The notes beneath the pieces are model-generated. The model was not told the DNA's origin, searched no databases, and saw only the letters and a program-made list of their open reading frames with translations. A stretch of 64,000 bases of DNA from Akkermansia muciniphila (lineage in GTDB: Bacteria > Verrucomicrobiota > Verrucomicrobiia > Verrucomicrobiales > Akkermansiaceae), in contig NZ_PJKB01000002.1 in NCBI RefSeq assembly GCF_002884975.1, forward strand, positions 827,369-891,368, in the 5' to 3' direction. Position numbers and translations under genes: made by a program. Below, piece by piece: positions 30,314 through 39,735 of this stretch (positions within the stretch are counted from its first letter, which is position 1; the number at the start of each line of letters is the position of its first letter).

Positions 30314-31030
30314 TCAGAGCGCGCCGAAGCGGCGCTTTCTGCGGGAATAGTCCAGCAGGGCGGCTTCCATGTCCCGGTCGCTGAAGTCCGGCCACAGCGT
30401 GTCTGTCACATAGAGTTCCGAATAACTGATCTGCCAGAGCAGGAAGTTGGAGACGCGCATTTCCCCGGAGGTGCGGATGAGCAGGTCCGGTTCCGGCATG
30501 CCGGCGGTGTCCAGGTGCTGGTTGAAGAGGTCTTCCGTGACTTGGTCCGGGTGGAGTTCCCCCCGGGCGGCTTTTTCCGCAATTTTTCTGGCGGCGCCGG
30601 TGATTTCCGCCCTGCTGCCGTAGGAGAGGGCCAGAACCAGGTTGAGCCTGGTGTTTTCCCTGGTGGCCTCCATGCTGGATTGAAGCAGCTTCTGGGTGCG
30701 TTTGGGCAGGCGGGAGATGTCTCCGATGGCACGGAGGCGTACGCCTTTTTCCTGCATCTGGCTGAGGCGTTTTTTCAGGAACTCATGCAGGAGGATCATC
30801 AGGGCATGAACTTCCATTTTCGGGCGGTTCCAGTTTTCCGAGGAAAAGGCGTAAAGGGTAAGCCAGGGAATGCCGTGGTCAATGCAGAAGTCCACGCAGT
30901 GTTCCACGGTATCCGCCCCCGCACGGTGCCCTGCCTGGCGCGGCAGATGGCGGCTGTGAGCCCAGCGCCCGTTGCCGTCCATGATGCAGGCAATATGAAC
31001 CGGCAGTTTTTCCTTGGGAATGGTAAGCAT
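30314..31030 (-). CDS. uppS: Isoprenyl (undecaprenyl) diphosphate synthase
   Basis: 238 residues from the ATG at 31030 (MLTIPKEKLPVHIACIMDGNGRW). The cis-prenyltransferase signature IMDGNGRWAHSRHLPRQAGHRAG carries the catalytic Asp. Then come YAFSSENWNRPKMEV, the SYGSRAEI block and the C-terminal RTSGEMRVSNFLLWQISYSELYV with the diphosphate-binding Arg and Ser. It elongates farnesyl diphosphate to the undecaprenyl carrier used for wall and O-glycan assembly. A longer frame to 31081 is not homologous. It is 22 nt after the topoisomerase gene. Confidence 0.96.
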   Translation of the reverse strand: MLTIPKEKLPVHIACIMDGNGRWAHSRHLPRQAGHRAGADTVEHCVDFCIDHGIPWLTLYAFSSENWNRPKMEVHALMILLHEFLKKRLSQMQEKGVRLRAIGDISRLPKRTQKLLQSSMEATRENTRLNLVLALSYGSRAEITGAARKIAEKAARGELHPDQVTEDLFNQHLDTAGMPEPDLLIRTSGEMRVSNFLLWQISYSELYVTDTLWPDFSDRDMEAALLDYSRRKRRFGAL

Positions 31031-31052
31031 AGATAGATGTGGCTCCGCTACT

Positions 31053-32894
31053 CTAGTCCATGACCGGGTCCAGTTCAACACGCAAGTTTTTCAGGATGTA
31101 TTCCTGCCTTTCGCGCGTATTTTTCCCCATGTAGAAGGAAAGGAGGTCTTTCACCTTGTGGGAATCTTCCAGACGCACGCGGTCCAGGCGCATTCCGTCC
31201 CCGATGAAGGCTTTGAATTCCTGGGGGGAGATTTCCCCAAGACCCTTGAAACGGGTAATTTCCGGGTTTTTCCCCAGCAGGGCGATGGCCGCTTCCCGTT
31301 CCGCGTCCGAGTAGCAGTAAATGGTCTGCTGCTTGTTGCGCACGCGGAAGAGGGGCGTTTGAAGGATGAAGAGGTGGCCCTCCCGGATCAGTTCCGGGAA
31401 GAATTGGATGAAGAAGGTCATCAGCAGGATGCGGATGTGCATGCCGTCGTCATCGGCGTCCGTGGCGATGACCACTTTGTCATAGCGCAGGTCTTCCAGC
31501 CCGTTTTCAATGTTCAGGGCATGCTGGAGGAAGTTGAATTCCTCGTTTTCATAGACGACCTTGCGGCTCATGCCGAAGGAGTTCAGGGGCTTGCCCCGCA
31601 GGGAGAAGACCGCCTGGATTTCCGCGTCGCGCGCTGTGGTGATGGAGCCGGAGGCGGAGATGCCTTCCGTGATGAACAGGGTGGTTTCCCCCGCGCGGGC
31701 GTGCTTGGAGTTGTAGTGCACGCGGCAGTCCCGGAGGTTCTTGTTATGGATTTTTGCCTTGCGGGCGTTTTCACGCGCCAGCTTCTGGATGCCGGAGAGT
31801 TCCTTGCGGTCGCGTTCGGAGTCCTTGATCTTGGCTTCCAGCGCTTTGGCCGTTTCCGGATTCTTGTGCAGGTAGTTGTCCAGCTCTCTGGCAATGAAGT
31901 TGCCTACGAAGGTGCGGATGGTTTCCCCCTCCGGGCTGATGGTGTTGGATCCCAGCTTGGTCTTGGTCTGGGATTCAAAGACGGGTTCCTTCACCTTGAT
32001 GGAGATGGCGGCCACGAGGGAGGAGCGGATGTCCCCGGCCTCATAGTTCTTTTTGTAAAAGTCCCTCAGCGTTTTGACGATGGCTTCCCGGAAAGCCGCC
32101 TGGTGCGTGCCCCCCTGCGTGGTATGCTGCCCGTTGACAAAGGAGTAGTGCTCTTCCCCGTACTGGCCGCCATGGGTGAAGGCCACCTCGATGTCATGCC
32201 CTTCCAGGTGGATGATGGGGTACAGCGGCTCCTCGCTCATGGCCTCCGTGAGCAGGTCCAGAAGGCCGTTTTTGGAGACGTAGCGGCGTCCGTTGTAGTG
32301 CAGGGCCAGCCCCTTGTTGAGGTAGGAGTAGTACCGGCACATTTTTTCAATGTATTCCGGACGGAACTGCGTGTTTACCGGGAAAATGTCCGCATCCGCA
32401 TGGAACGCCGTGCGCGTGCCGTTGGGTTCCTCCGTGGCGCCGTCCTTCCGCCCCCTGGGGATTTCCTCCCCGCGGCAGAACTGGTAGGAGCGGGTTTCCC
32501 CGTCCCGGTAGGCCTGGATTTCAAAGAAGTCGGAAAGGGCGTTGACCGCCTTGATGCCCACGCCGTTGAGACCCACGGATTTCTTGAAGGCGTCGCTGTC
32601 GTACTTGGCTCCGGTATTAATCTTGGCGGCGCAGTCCAGCAGTTTGCCCAGGGGAATGCCGCGGCCGAAGTCGCGCACCTCGCACAGGCCGTCCGGAGTC
32701 ACGTCAATCGTGATTTTCTTGCCGTAGCCCATGACGAATTCGTCAATCGAGTTGTCGATAACTTCCTTCAGCAGGACGTAAATGCCGTCGTCCGGAGAGG
32801 TGCCGTCGCCCAGTTTGCCGATGTACATCCCCGGACGCATGCGGATGTGCTCCCTCCAGTCCAGGGTTTTAATGCTGTTTTCGTCGTAGGCCAT
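31053..32894 (-). CDS. Type IIA topoisomerase subunit B (ParE/GyrB-like)
   Basis: 613 residues from ATG 32894 ([26 protein letters not shown]). GHKL ATPase marks are [10 protein letters not shown] and [12 protein letters not shown]. The transducer follows, then the TOPRIM domain with [12 protein letters not shown] and ATDADDDG, and the C-terminal [13 protein letters not shown]. The layout closely matches the short ParE form of Bacteroidetes-type topoisomerase IV. In the TOPRIM motif the canonical E-G-D-S-A reads E-G-I-S-A: the catalytic Glu is kept and the Asp is Ile. The A-subunit gene is not in the window. It is divergent from ispE. Confidence 0.93.
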   Translation of the reverse strand: MAYDENSIKTLDWREHIRMRPGMYIGKLGDGTSPDDGIYVLLKEVIDNSIDEFVMGYGKKITIDVTPDGLCEVRDFGRGIPLGKLLDCAAKINTGAKYDSDAFKKSVGLNGVGIKAVNALSDFFEIQAYRDGETRSYQFCRGEEIPRGRKDGATEEPNGTRTAFHADADIFPVNTQFRPEYIEKMCRYYSYLNKGLALHYNGRRYVSKNGLLDLLTEAMSEEPLYPIIHLEGHDIEVAFTHGGQYGEEHYSFVNGQHTTQGGTHQAAFREAIVKTLRDFYKKNYEAGDIRSSLVAAISIKVKEPVFESQTKTKLGSNTISPEGETIRTFVGNFIARELDNYLHKNPETAKALEAKIKDSERDRKELSGIQKLARENARKAKIHNKNLRDCRVHYNSKHARAGETTLFITEGISASGSITTARDAEIQAVFSLRGKPLNSFGMSRKVVYENEEFNFLQHALNIENGLEDLRYDKVVIATDADDDGMHIRILLMTFFIQFFPELIREGHLFILQTPLFRVRNKQQTIYCYSDAEREAAIALLGKNPEITRFKGLGEISPQEFKAFIGDGMRLDRVRLEDSHKVKDLLSFYMGKNTRERQEYILKNLRVELDPVMD

Positions 32895-33019
32895 GTGCAG
32901 CGGGGTCGCGCCTATTATAGCGGGGCCCCCGGAATTTGCGAAGAAAAAATGCGTGTCCGCCCATTTGCGCCCAATGGGGGCTTGACCCGGAGGCCGTCCC
33001 TTGGTGGAATCCATGACGT

Positions 33020-33868
33020 ATGATCAGCTGCAGCGCTCCGTGCAAGGTGAATGTTTCCCTCCGCGTTCTGGGAAAGAGGCCGGACGGCTTCCATGAAGTG
33101 GATACCGTGATGGTTCCCCTGGAATTGTGCGACGTGCTGGAGTTTTCCCCGGCGGGGGCGCTGGAGATGAGCTGCGACGCTCCGGGCGTTCCGCTGGATG
33201 AGAGCAACCTGGTCATGAAAGCGGGCCGCCTGATGGAGCGGGAGCTGGGGCGGCCCATGCCGTGGCATGTGCGCCTGGTCAAGAACGTACCCCATGGCGC
33301 GGGGCTGGGCGGGGGCAGCAGTGACGCCGCGTGCGTGCTTTCCGTCCTGAATGAACTGGAACACGGGGGCTTGCCTCCGGAACGCCTGGCGGAGCTGGCC
33401 GGGGAGATCGGTTCCGACGTGGGATTTTTCATTTACGGCGCGGCGTGCCGCTGCACCGGACGCGGGGAGAAGGTGGAACCCCTGCCGGAATGGAGGGAGT
33501 GGCGGCCCCAGGTGGTGCTGCTGAAACCGTCCTTCGGCGTTTCCACTCCGGACGCCTACCGCCGCTGGGCAGGTTCAGGGGAATTGCCGGGCATACCGTA
33601 CGGTGAGCAGCGGGTGGACGGCCATGTGCTGGTGAATGATCTGGAAAGGCCCGTGTTCGAGAAGCATCTGTTTCTGGCGGAAATGAAGAGCTGGCTGCTG
33701 GAAAGGCCCGGCGTGCGCGGCGCCATGATGTCCGGCTCCGGCTCCACCATGTTCGCCGTGACGGAGGACGCGGTAGCGGCCCGCAGGCTGATGGAGGATG
33801 CCGCCCGGGAGCTGGATCCCACCCTGTGGATGTGGACAGGCCGCGTGATGCAGCGGGGCATCCGGTAA
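33020..33868 (+). CDS. ispE: 4-diphosphocytidyl-2-C-methyl-D-erythritol kinase
   Basis: 282 residues, GHMP kinase family, MEP isoprenoid pathway. The N-terminus [26 protein letters not shown] carries the substrate Lys and His region. The ATP loop is [14 protein letters not shown] near residues 91-104. The second catalytic Asp is in IGSDVGFF. The third motif is [14 protein letters not shown] near the C-terminus. Together with uppS across the divergent region it feeds isoprenoid carriers. Confidence 0.95.
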   Translation: MISCSAPCKVNVSLRVLGKRPDGFHEVDTVMVPLELCDVLEFSPAGALEMSCDAPGVPLDESNLVMKAGRLMERELGRPMPWHVRLVKNVPHGAGLGGGSSDAACVLSVLNELEHGGLPPERLAELAGEIGSDVGFFIYGAACRCTGRGEKVEPLPEWREWRPQVVLLKPSFGVSTPDAYRRWAGSGELPGIPYGEQRVDGHVLVNDLERPVFEKHLFLAEMKSWLLERPGVRGAMMSGSGSTMFAVTEDAVAARRLMEDAARELDPTLWMWTGRVMQRGIR

Positions 33869-33931
33869 AAACATGTTTCCGCAGGCGGCGTTGCCTTGAC
33901 GGCGGGGGAGGCATGCCGTTACACTCCAGCC

Positions 33932-34498
33932 ATGATTAAGAGTTTGTTTGCAGGCGTGGTCCTCGCGGCTGCGTGCGCCGTCCAGGCCGGTGAATATGGA
34001 GCCAGCGCGGTCCAGGCCGCCCGTGAGCTTTCCGGAGCGGTGAAGACGGGGGACATGATGTGGATGATTGAGAAAATGTACGCGCCCATGAAGAAGCAGC
34101 TTGTTTCTTCCTTCCCCGGCGGGGAGGCCGCTTTCATGACGACCATGAGGGAAAAGATGCAGGCCGCCGCCGCCGTGATGAAAGAGCGCGGCATGGTGGT
34201 GGAGACGTATGAGATCGGCAATCCCACGGCGGAACATCTGGTGAAGAATGGAGACGAGGTGCTGGTGGTGCTCCCCACGCGGATGGTCATTTCCATGAAG
34301 CGTCCGGACGGGGTGCCCGTAAAGATAGAAAATACAGGCGTTCTGGTGCTGGTGAAGGATTTGAAGGATAAGGGGCCCTGGACGTTCATCGATGCTTCCA
34401 AGATGAATGCGAATGCCCTGCGCTCCATGTTCTATGACCTGCCGGAAAAGGTGAACCTGCCGCCGGTTTCCTCCCGCCAGCTTCCCGTGGGCCAGTAG
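33932..34498 (+). CDS. Exported protein of unknown function
   Basis: 188 residues from ATG 33932 (MIKSLFAGVVLAAACAVQAGEYG, signal peptide with likely cleavage after A-x-A near residue 18). The mature part has an N-terminal helical region with several Met (MMWMIEKMYAPMKKQ, FMTTMREKMQAAAAVMK), then a beta-rich region ending in GPWTFIDASKMNANALRSMFYDLP. It has an NTF2/SnoaL-like feel, but I cannot assign a family. It ends 4 nt before dinG and starts 63 nt after ispE, so the three may be one transcript. Confidence 0.75.
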   Translation: MIKSLFAGVVLAAACAVQAGEYGASAVQAARELSGAVKTGDMMWMIEKMYAPMKKQLVSSFPGGEAAFMTTMREKMQAAAAVMKERGMVVETYEIGNPTAEHLVKNGDEVLVVLPTRMVISMKRPDGVPVKIENTGVLVLVKDLKDKGPWTFIDASKMNANALRSMFYDLPEKVNLPPVSSRQLPVGQ

Positions 34499-34502
34499 GG
34501 GA

Positions 34503-36500
34503 ATGCATTCCCGTATGAATGGCGCCGGGGCAGATGAAGGGGAAGGCGTTAGCGCCTTTGAGGCTTATGTCCACCGGGCATTTGCCCGGGACGGCCTGTT
34601 CTCCCGCGCCAGGGATTTTGAATACCGTGCGGAGCAGCAGAGCATGGCCCTGGCTGTGGCCAGGGCGCTCCAGGTGGACGCCCCGCTGCTGGTGGAGGCC
34701 GGTACGGGCGTGGGCAAGTCCCTGGGCTACCTGCTCCCGGCGGTGAAGTTTGCGCTGGATTTTGACCGGAAAGCGGTCATTTCCACGCACACGATCAATT
34801 TACAGGAGCAGTTGTTCAATAAGGATATTCCTTTGCTCCGCTCCGCCCTGGGGATTGATTTTTCCGCCGCCCTGCTGAAAGGCAGGCAGAATTACCTGTG
34901 CCATACCCGCCTGCGGCGCGCTCTGTCCCAGATGGATTCCCTGTTTACGCAGGGGGAGGCCGCGGAGCTGAAGCGGATCCAGGACTGGGCGCTGAGAACG
35001 CAGGACGGCACCCTGAGCGACATGACGTTCCGCCCCTCTCCCAAGGTGTGGGCCATGGTGTGCAGTGAACCCCATGCGTGCAGCATGCGCCATTGCGGCC
35101 CCTCCTGCCCGTACCAGGTGGCCCGCAAGAGGGTGCTGGAGGCCAAGGTGGTGGTGCTGAACCACACCCTGTTTTTCGGCCTGATGGCCCAGGCGGAGGA
35201 TTCCGAGGAGGCGGGGTTCGTTTTCCCCGGTGATTTCGTGGTTCTGGATGAGGCCCACATGATTGAGAACATTGCCGCCAAGCAGTTGGGCGTGCAGTTG
35301 TCCCAGCCGCATTTGAATTATGAACTGCTGCGCATGTTTAATCCGCGCACGCGCAAGGGGCTGCTGAAACCGCTGAATAATGCGGCCTTGTTCCAGTGCG
35401 TGCAGGAGGTGATTGACGCGTCGGACCTGTTTTTCCAGAATGCGCGGGATGACCTGGGGTTTGCAGGTTCCGGCAAGATTGTCCGCATTCTCCGGCCGGA
35501 GTGGTCCCAGGACATTCTTTCCCTCCCTCTGGCGGAGCTGGTGGGGGAGCTGAAACGGGAAGCCGCCAGGCAGGAGGAGAACGTGGCCGTGAAGGACGAG
35601 CTGGCGGACATGGCCGCCCGGATGGAGGAGGCGCAGGCCTCCCTGAAGGTGCTGATGGATATGACGGAGGAGGGGCACGTGTACTGGGCGGAGCGGTCCG
35701 GGCCGGAGGGCAGGAGCATGAGCGTGTGCTCCGCTCCCGTAGAGGTGGGGGATATTCTGAGGGAGCGCCTGTTTTCCGCCGGGCGTTCCGCTGTTCTGAC
35801 TTCCGCCACACTGGGCACGGGGGATGCGGACATGAGTTACTTTGCGGGGCGCGTGGGCGCGGAAAGCGTCCGGAAGCTCCAGATAGGCAGTCCGTTCAAT
35901 TACCGGGAGCAGATGCGGCTGATTGTGGCCCGCTCCATGCCGGAGCCGGACCAGCCGGAGTATGCGGAAGTGCTGCCGGAGTGGATTAAAAGGTATCTCG
36001 CGGAGTCTCGCGGCAGGGCCTTTGTGCTGTTCACCAGCTACCGGCTGATGGTGCAGGTGGCGGAGAAGGTGCGCCCGTTCTGCGAGGAGCAGGGGTGGAC
36101 GCTGTACGTGCAGGGGCAGGACATGCAGCGGCACGCCATGCTGGAGGCGTTCCGGAAGGATGTGAACAGCGTGCTCTTCGGCACGGACAGTTTCTGGACC
36201 GGGGTGGACGTGCCCGGAGAGGCCCTTTCCAACGTGATCGTGACGCGCCTGCCGTTTGAGGTGCCGGACCACCCGCTGGTGGAATCCCGCTTTGAGAGCA
36301 TCAAGGCGCGCGGGGGGAATCCGTTTTACGAGTATTCCGTGCCCGTAGCCATTCTGAAGCTGCGGCAGGGGGTGGGGCGGCTGATCCGCACGAAAAGCGA
36401 TTCCGGCATGGTGGTGATTCTGGACCCGCGCGTAGCCACCAAGAGGTACGGGGCGCGGTTCATCAACTCCCTGCCGGATGCCCGGCTGGAATTCGTGTGA
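34503..36500 (+). CDS. dinG: DinG-like ATP-dependent DNA helicase (XPD family)
   Basis: 665 residues, superfamily 2 helicase with an iron-sulfur insert. Motif I is VEAGTGVGKSLGYLLPA near residues 63-79. Cysteines that can bind the 4Fe-4S cluster are in YLCHTR and in the VCSEPHACSMRHCGPSC segment. Motif II is VLDEAHMIEN. The C-terminal half has VLTSATLG, the GTDSFWTGVDVPGEALSN block and QGVGRLIRTKSD. DinG unwinds 5'-overhang, R-loop and D-loop structures. The start at 34503 could instead be ATG 34515. Confidence 0.93.
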   Translation: MHSRMNGAGADEGEGVSAFEAYVHRAFARDGLFSRARDFEYRAEQQSMALAVARALQVDAPLLVEAGTGVGKSLGYLLPAVKFALDFDRKAVISTHTINLQEQLFNKDIPLLRSALGIDFSAALLKGRQNYLCHTRLRRALSQMDSLFTQGEAAELKRIQDWALRTQDGTLSDMTFRPSPKVWAMVCSEPHACSMRHCGPSCPYQVARKRVLEAKVVVLNHTLFFGLMAQAEDSEEAGFVFPGDFVVLDEAHMIENIAAKQLGVQLSQPHLNYELLRMFNPRTRKGLLKPLNNAALFQCVQEVIDASDLFFQNARDDLGFAGSGKIVRILRPEWSQDILSLPLAELVGELKREAARQEENVAVKDELADMAARMEEAQASLKVLMDMTEEGHVYWAERSGPEGRSMSVCSAPVEVGDILRERLFSAGRSAVLTSATLGTGDADMSYFAGRVGAESVRKLQIGSPFNYREQMRLIVARSMPEPDQPEYAEVLPEWIKRYLAESRGRAFVLFTSYRLMVQVAEKVRPFCEEQGWTLYVQGQDMQRHAMLEAFRKDVNSVLFGTDSFWTGVDVPGEALSNVIVTRLPFEVPDHPLVESRFESIKARGGNPFYEYSVPVAILKLRQGVGRLIRTKSDSGMVVILDPRVATKRYGARFINSLPDARLEFV

Positions 36501-36509
36501 GGTTTTTTC

Positions 36510-37280
36510 TTAAGGCTGGCCGGAGTTTTCCTGTTCCCTGCCGTACTGCATCAGGCGGTAGCTGAGGGGCTGTTCCAGGCGAGCTTCCTCCAGCAGGGCG
36601 CAGTCCGCAAAAATGTCCGGGACGGGGGCGTCCGCCAGAATAGAGCCGTCTTTCATCACGATGCAGCGCGTGCACAGGTCCATGACCATGTCCAGATCGT
36701 GCGTGGCGATGATCTTGGTGTGGGAGAACTGGCGCAGCAGGCTGATGAGCGTGCGGCGTGAAGCGGGGTCCAGGTTCGCGCTGGGCTCGTCCAGCACCAG
36801 GATGTCCGGACTCATGGAGAGGACGGTGGCGATGGATACGGCGCGTTTTTCCCCGCCGGAGAGGTGGTGGGTCATCTTGTCCGCCAGGGCCTCCGCATGG
36901 ACGTCCCGCAAGGCCTGCCGCACGCGGCGGCTGACTTCTTCCGGAGGGAGGCCCATGTTGAGCGGGCCGAAGGCCACGTCTTCCCGGACCGTGGGCATGA
37001 AAAGCTGGTCGTCCGCCTGCTGGAACACCATCCCCACGCTTTCCCGGACGCGGGCGACGGTTTTAGGCGTCACGGGGATGTCTCCCACCCGCACCTGGCC
37101 GGAGGAGGGCTCCAGCAGGCCGTTGAGGTGCAGGAGCAGGGTGGATTTTCCCGCTCCGTTCCCGCCGACGACGGCAACGGATTCCCCGTGGGTGATGCGC
37201 AGGGAGACGCGGTTCAGCGCCGGAGGAGAATCCGGGTAGCTGAAGCACAGGTCAATGGTTTCTACAAGGTGGTGGCTCAT
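36510..37280 (-). CDS. cbiO: Nickel/cobalt ECF transporter ATPase
   Basis: 256 residues from ATG 37280 (MSHHLVETIDLCFSYPD), which overlaps the cbiQ stop by 4 nt; an upstream ATG at 37301 is less likely. Walker A is GGNGAGKST, the Q-loop is VFQQADDQLFMPTVREDVAFGPLN (characteristic of CbiO/EcfA), the signature is LSGGEKRAVSIA and Walker B is ILVLDEPSANLDP. It energises the CbiMQ membrane complex. It is the last gene of the cbiM-cbiQ-cbiO run and convergent with dinG. Confidence 0.93.
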   Translation of the reverse strand: MSHHLVETIDLCFSYPDSPPALNRVSLRITHGESVAVVGGNGAGKSTLLLHLNGLLEPSSGQVRVGDIPVTPKTVARVRESVGMVFQQADDQLFMPTVREDVAFGPLNMGLPPEEVSRRVRQALRDVHAEALADKMTHHLSGGEKRAVSIATVLSMSPDILVLDEPSANLDPASRRTLISLLRQFSHTKIIATHDLDMVMDLCTRCIVMKDGSILADAPVPDIFADCALLEEARLEQPLSYRLMQYGREQENSGQP

Positions 37281-38089
37281 GAGAGGAGGCTGCGGGCGCA
37301 CTGGCCCGCCAGCATGGTGATGTTAAAGCAGCGGAACAGGATGACGAGGGCGCAGAAGAGGAGGCCGCCCGCCACGCCGCGCCCGGTGATGACGCCGGGG
37401 GTGCTGACGAATTCGGGGTCTTCCCCGCCTCTGCACAGGACGGCCTGGTAAATGCGTTCCGCGCGCCCGAAGGTGCGCAGCAGGAGCTGCCCGGTCATGG
37501 CCCCCCAGGTGGAGAGGGGGACGGAACCGGAGCCGCCCCGCCGGGAACGGAACGCCATCAGCATGTTCTGGAATTCATCCATCAGGATGAAGGCGTACCG
37601 GTACAGGAAGGCCAGGAGCGTGATCAGGATGCGCGGCACGCCAAGCTGCCTTAAGCCGCGGCACAGCGGGGCAAAGCCCGTAGCGGCCAGCAGCGTGAAG
37701 GCCCCCAGGATGGTGAGCATGCACCGCAGGATGATGGAGATGAAGGAGATCATGCCCCGGGTGACGGGAATGCCGAACCATTCCCCTGCGGGCGTCCTGT
37801 CCACCAGCGGATTGAAGATGCCGATCATGACGGCGACGGGCAGCAGCCACAGGGTACGCTTCAGCAGGTATCCCAGGGGAAGCCCAGCCATGCGGATGAC
37901 GCAGACCGGGAACAGGAAGAAGGGCAGCAGCCCCGTGATTTCCTGCGGAGGCCAGGAGAGCACGCAGATTTGAAAGACGAGGAAGGCCACGATTTTAATG
38001 CGTGCGTCCAGACGGTGGAAGTCCGTGTTTCCGCAGGAAAACCGGTCCATCTGGCGGAAGTGCCGCGCGGCGTCCGTGAATAGGGCCAT
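37277..38089 (-). CDS. cbiQ: Nickel/cobalt ECF transporter T component
   Basis: 270 residues with about six hydrophobic segments. The N-terminus (HFRQMDRFSCGNTDFHRLDARIKIVAFLVF) contains the LDAR-I-K block typical of CbiQ. The coupling motif with Arg-Gly lies in AFRSRRGGSGS and the second in YQAVLCRGGEDPEF, matching the two Ala-Arg-Gly-type helices that contact the ATPase. It lies 8 nt after cbiM. Confidence 0.92.
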   Translation of the reverse strand: MALFTDAARHFRQMDRFSCGNTDFHRLDARIKIVAFLVFQICVLSWPPQEITGLLPFFLFPVCVIRMAGLPLGYLLKRTLWLLPVAVMIGIFNPLVDRTPAGEWFGIPVTRGMISFISIILRCMLTILGAFTLLAATGFAPLCRGLRQLGVPRILITLLAFLYRYAFILMDEFQNMLMAFRSRRGGSGSVPLSTWGAMTGQLLLRTFGRAERIYQAVLCRGGEDPEFVSTPGVITGRGVAGGLLFCALVILFRCFNITMLAGQCARSLLS

Positions 38090-38097
38090 GGCAGGGG

Positions 38098-39144
38098 TCA
38101 GCGGGGGCAGTGGCCGTGCGGCTTTCTGCCAAAGAGGAAGCCGGCGCCAAAGATGACGGTCGCGATGATGACGCTTCCCAGAACGCCGGCCAGGCTCGTT
38201 TCAGGATTGACGATGGAGGAGGATTCCCCCGTTTCTCCGGAGGATGCCGTATCCTCCCCGGCGGGGAGGGCGTAATCCGGCATGATGGCGGTGGATTCCT
38301 GTACGGATTCCAGGCTGCGGTGGAGGGAGGAAGGTTCCGCCAGGGTGGTTTCTTCAGACCCGGTGACGCCCGCTACGGACCATTCCAGGCCGTCCGGATA
38401 GGCGGAGGCGAACCAGGAGAGGGCCGCCCCGCAGAGCAGGGCCGCTACCGCAAAGATGCCCAGGACGGTGAAGGAGGCTTTTTTGACCGGGCCCGTTTCC
38501 AGATCCTCCGGGCGCAGCAGGGAGGGCTGGGCCTTGCTGATGAAGATGATTATGGCTGCCGTGGCAAGCCCTTCCACAATGCCGATCGCCAGATGGATGG
38601 GCAGCATCAGTTCCACGAACTGGGCGAAGGGCAGGGCGGAAATGCCGGAGGCCGTCGTTTCCAGAACTACGGAGAAGGCGCCGAGCTGGAGCCCAATGAC
38701 GGCGGCGGTGATGCTGGCGAGCGTGATGCGCCCCGTGCCCGGGGTTTTTCCGGCAAGCGGCCTGTAAATGAAGGGATAGGCCACCAGGCAGGAGAAGAAG
38801 CCCATGTTGAAGATGTTGCACCCCAGGGCCAGCAGTCCTCCGTCCGCAAAGAAAAGGGCCTGCACCGCCAGGATGGCCGCCATGACCAGGAAGCCCGCGT
38901 ACGGGCCCAGCAGAACCGCAAGAATGAGGCCGCCGCCCAGATGGCCGCTGGACCCGGTGCCCGGGATGGTGAAGTTCAGCATCTGGCAGGCGAAGATGAA
39001 GGCCCCCAGCACGCCCATGAGCGGCACGAGCCGCACTTCCTTTTCCTGCCTGACCTTGCGCGCGCAGAGCGCCGTGACCGCGGCGGAAGCCGCCCACATG
39101 GTGCAGCCTACCGCCGGTGAAATGAAGCCGTCCGCCATATGCAT
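38098..39144 (-). CDS. cbiM: Nickel/cobalt ECF transporter S component CbiM fused to a CbiN-like C-terminus
   Basis: 348 residues. The protein begins MHMADGFISP; the N-terminal Met-His of CbiM/NikM wraps round and binds the metal, so the start at 39144 is functionally fixed. GSSGHLGGG supplies another ligand His. About six helices form the core (residues 1-200). A linker and a C-terminal part follow, with two more helices flanking a SAYPDGLEW motif, the PDGLE signature of the CbiN/NikN partner. So the S and N components are fused. Ni2+ or Co2+ cannot be distinguished. No cobalamin riboswitch is recognisable upstream. Confidence 0.93.
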   Translation of the reverse strand: MHMADGFISPAVGCTMWAASAAVTALCARKVRQEKEVRLVPLMGVLGAFIFACQMLNFTIPGTGSSGHLGGGLILAVLLGPYAGFLVMAAILAVQALFFADGGLLALGCNIFNMGFFSCLVAYPFIYRPLAGKTPGTGRITLASITAAVIGLQLGAFSVVLETTASGISALPFAQFVELMLPIHLAIGIVEGLATAAIIIFISKAQPSLLRPEDLETGPVKKASFTVLGIFAVAALLCGAALSWFASAYPDGLEWSVAGVTGSEETTLAEPSSLHRSLESVQESTAIMPDYALPAGEDTASSGETGESSSIVNPETSLAGVLGSVIIATVIFGAGFLFGRKPHGHCPR

Positions 39145-39435
39145 GATGTTTGTGTCTTTCTAATTGGATGAAGTGAAGTATTGGTAAAGGCCCGGACCGG
39201 GGAGATTGACGCCACTTTAGCACAAACGCCGCCAGGCCGAAGAAGGAAATGCGTTCCGGGAAGAAGTATTTTTCTGCACCGCCCGGACTTTTCCAGGAGG
39301 AGGGAACGGAGGGTTTTATTCCCGGGAATGACGGCTTTCCATGAGAGGGAGGGCGTGTACCGCCCAGGGCAGCGCCGGGAACATGGACGGATCGGGCGTG
39401 ATGCGGTCCGGTCCGTGATTTGCTAGACGGAACCC

Positions 39436-39720
39436 ATGATGAATTTTTCCATAGCTAAGTGCCTGTTTTCCATAGGCGGATGTTCGACAATCCTGGGCAA
39501 TATTTCCGCGGATGCGGCTGTTTCCTCCGCCGGGGCCATCGGCGGCCTGGGCGTTCTGACGATTGCCGTGAATTATACGCTGAACCTGCTCAAGAAAAAG
39601 GACGAGCAGTTGATGGCGAAAGACGCCCGCATTGAAGCCCTGATGGACCGCCTGATTGACAAGTGCCCGAATTGCGAGCTGGCGAAGGCGGCCAACAAAT
39701 CCCTGCTGGAGGAGGAATAG
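39436..39720 (+). CDS. Small membrane protein with C-terminal coiled coil and CxxC
   Basis: 94 residues. A hydrophobic N-terminal half (about residues 30-50) is followed by a charged helix (LLKKKDEQLMAKDARIEALMDRLIDKC) with coiled-coil character and a C-P-N-C pair near the end. It is holin- or stress-type in layout, but I do not recognise a family. It is divergent from cbiM and convergent with the lipocalin-like lipoprotein gene. Confidence 0.65.
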   Translation: MMNFSIAKCLFSIGGCSTILGNISADAAVSSAGAIGGLGVLTIAVNYTLNLLKKKDEQLMAKDARIEALMDRLIDKCPNCELAKAANKSLLEEE

Positions 39721-39735
39721 GAGGAGGCGTACCCG

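Noticed and set aside
31014-33023. A 669-codon plus-strand frame over the topoisomerase gene
   Set aside because: It mirrors the codon bias of the real minus-strand gene and has no family motifs.
39145-39435. Cobalamin riboswitch upstream of cbiM
   Set aside because: I looked for the B12-box type core on the minus strand and did not find it; a covariance-model search would settle this.
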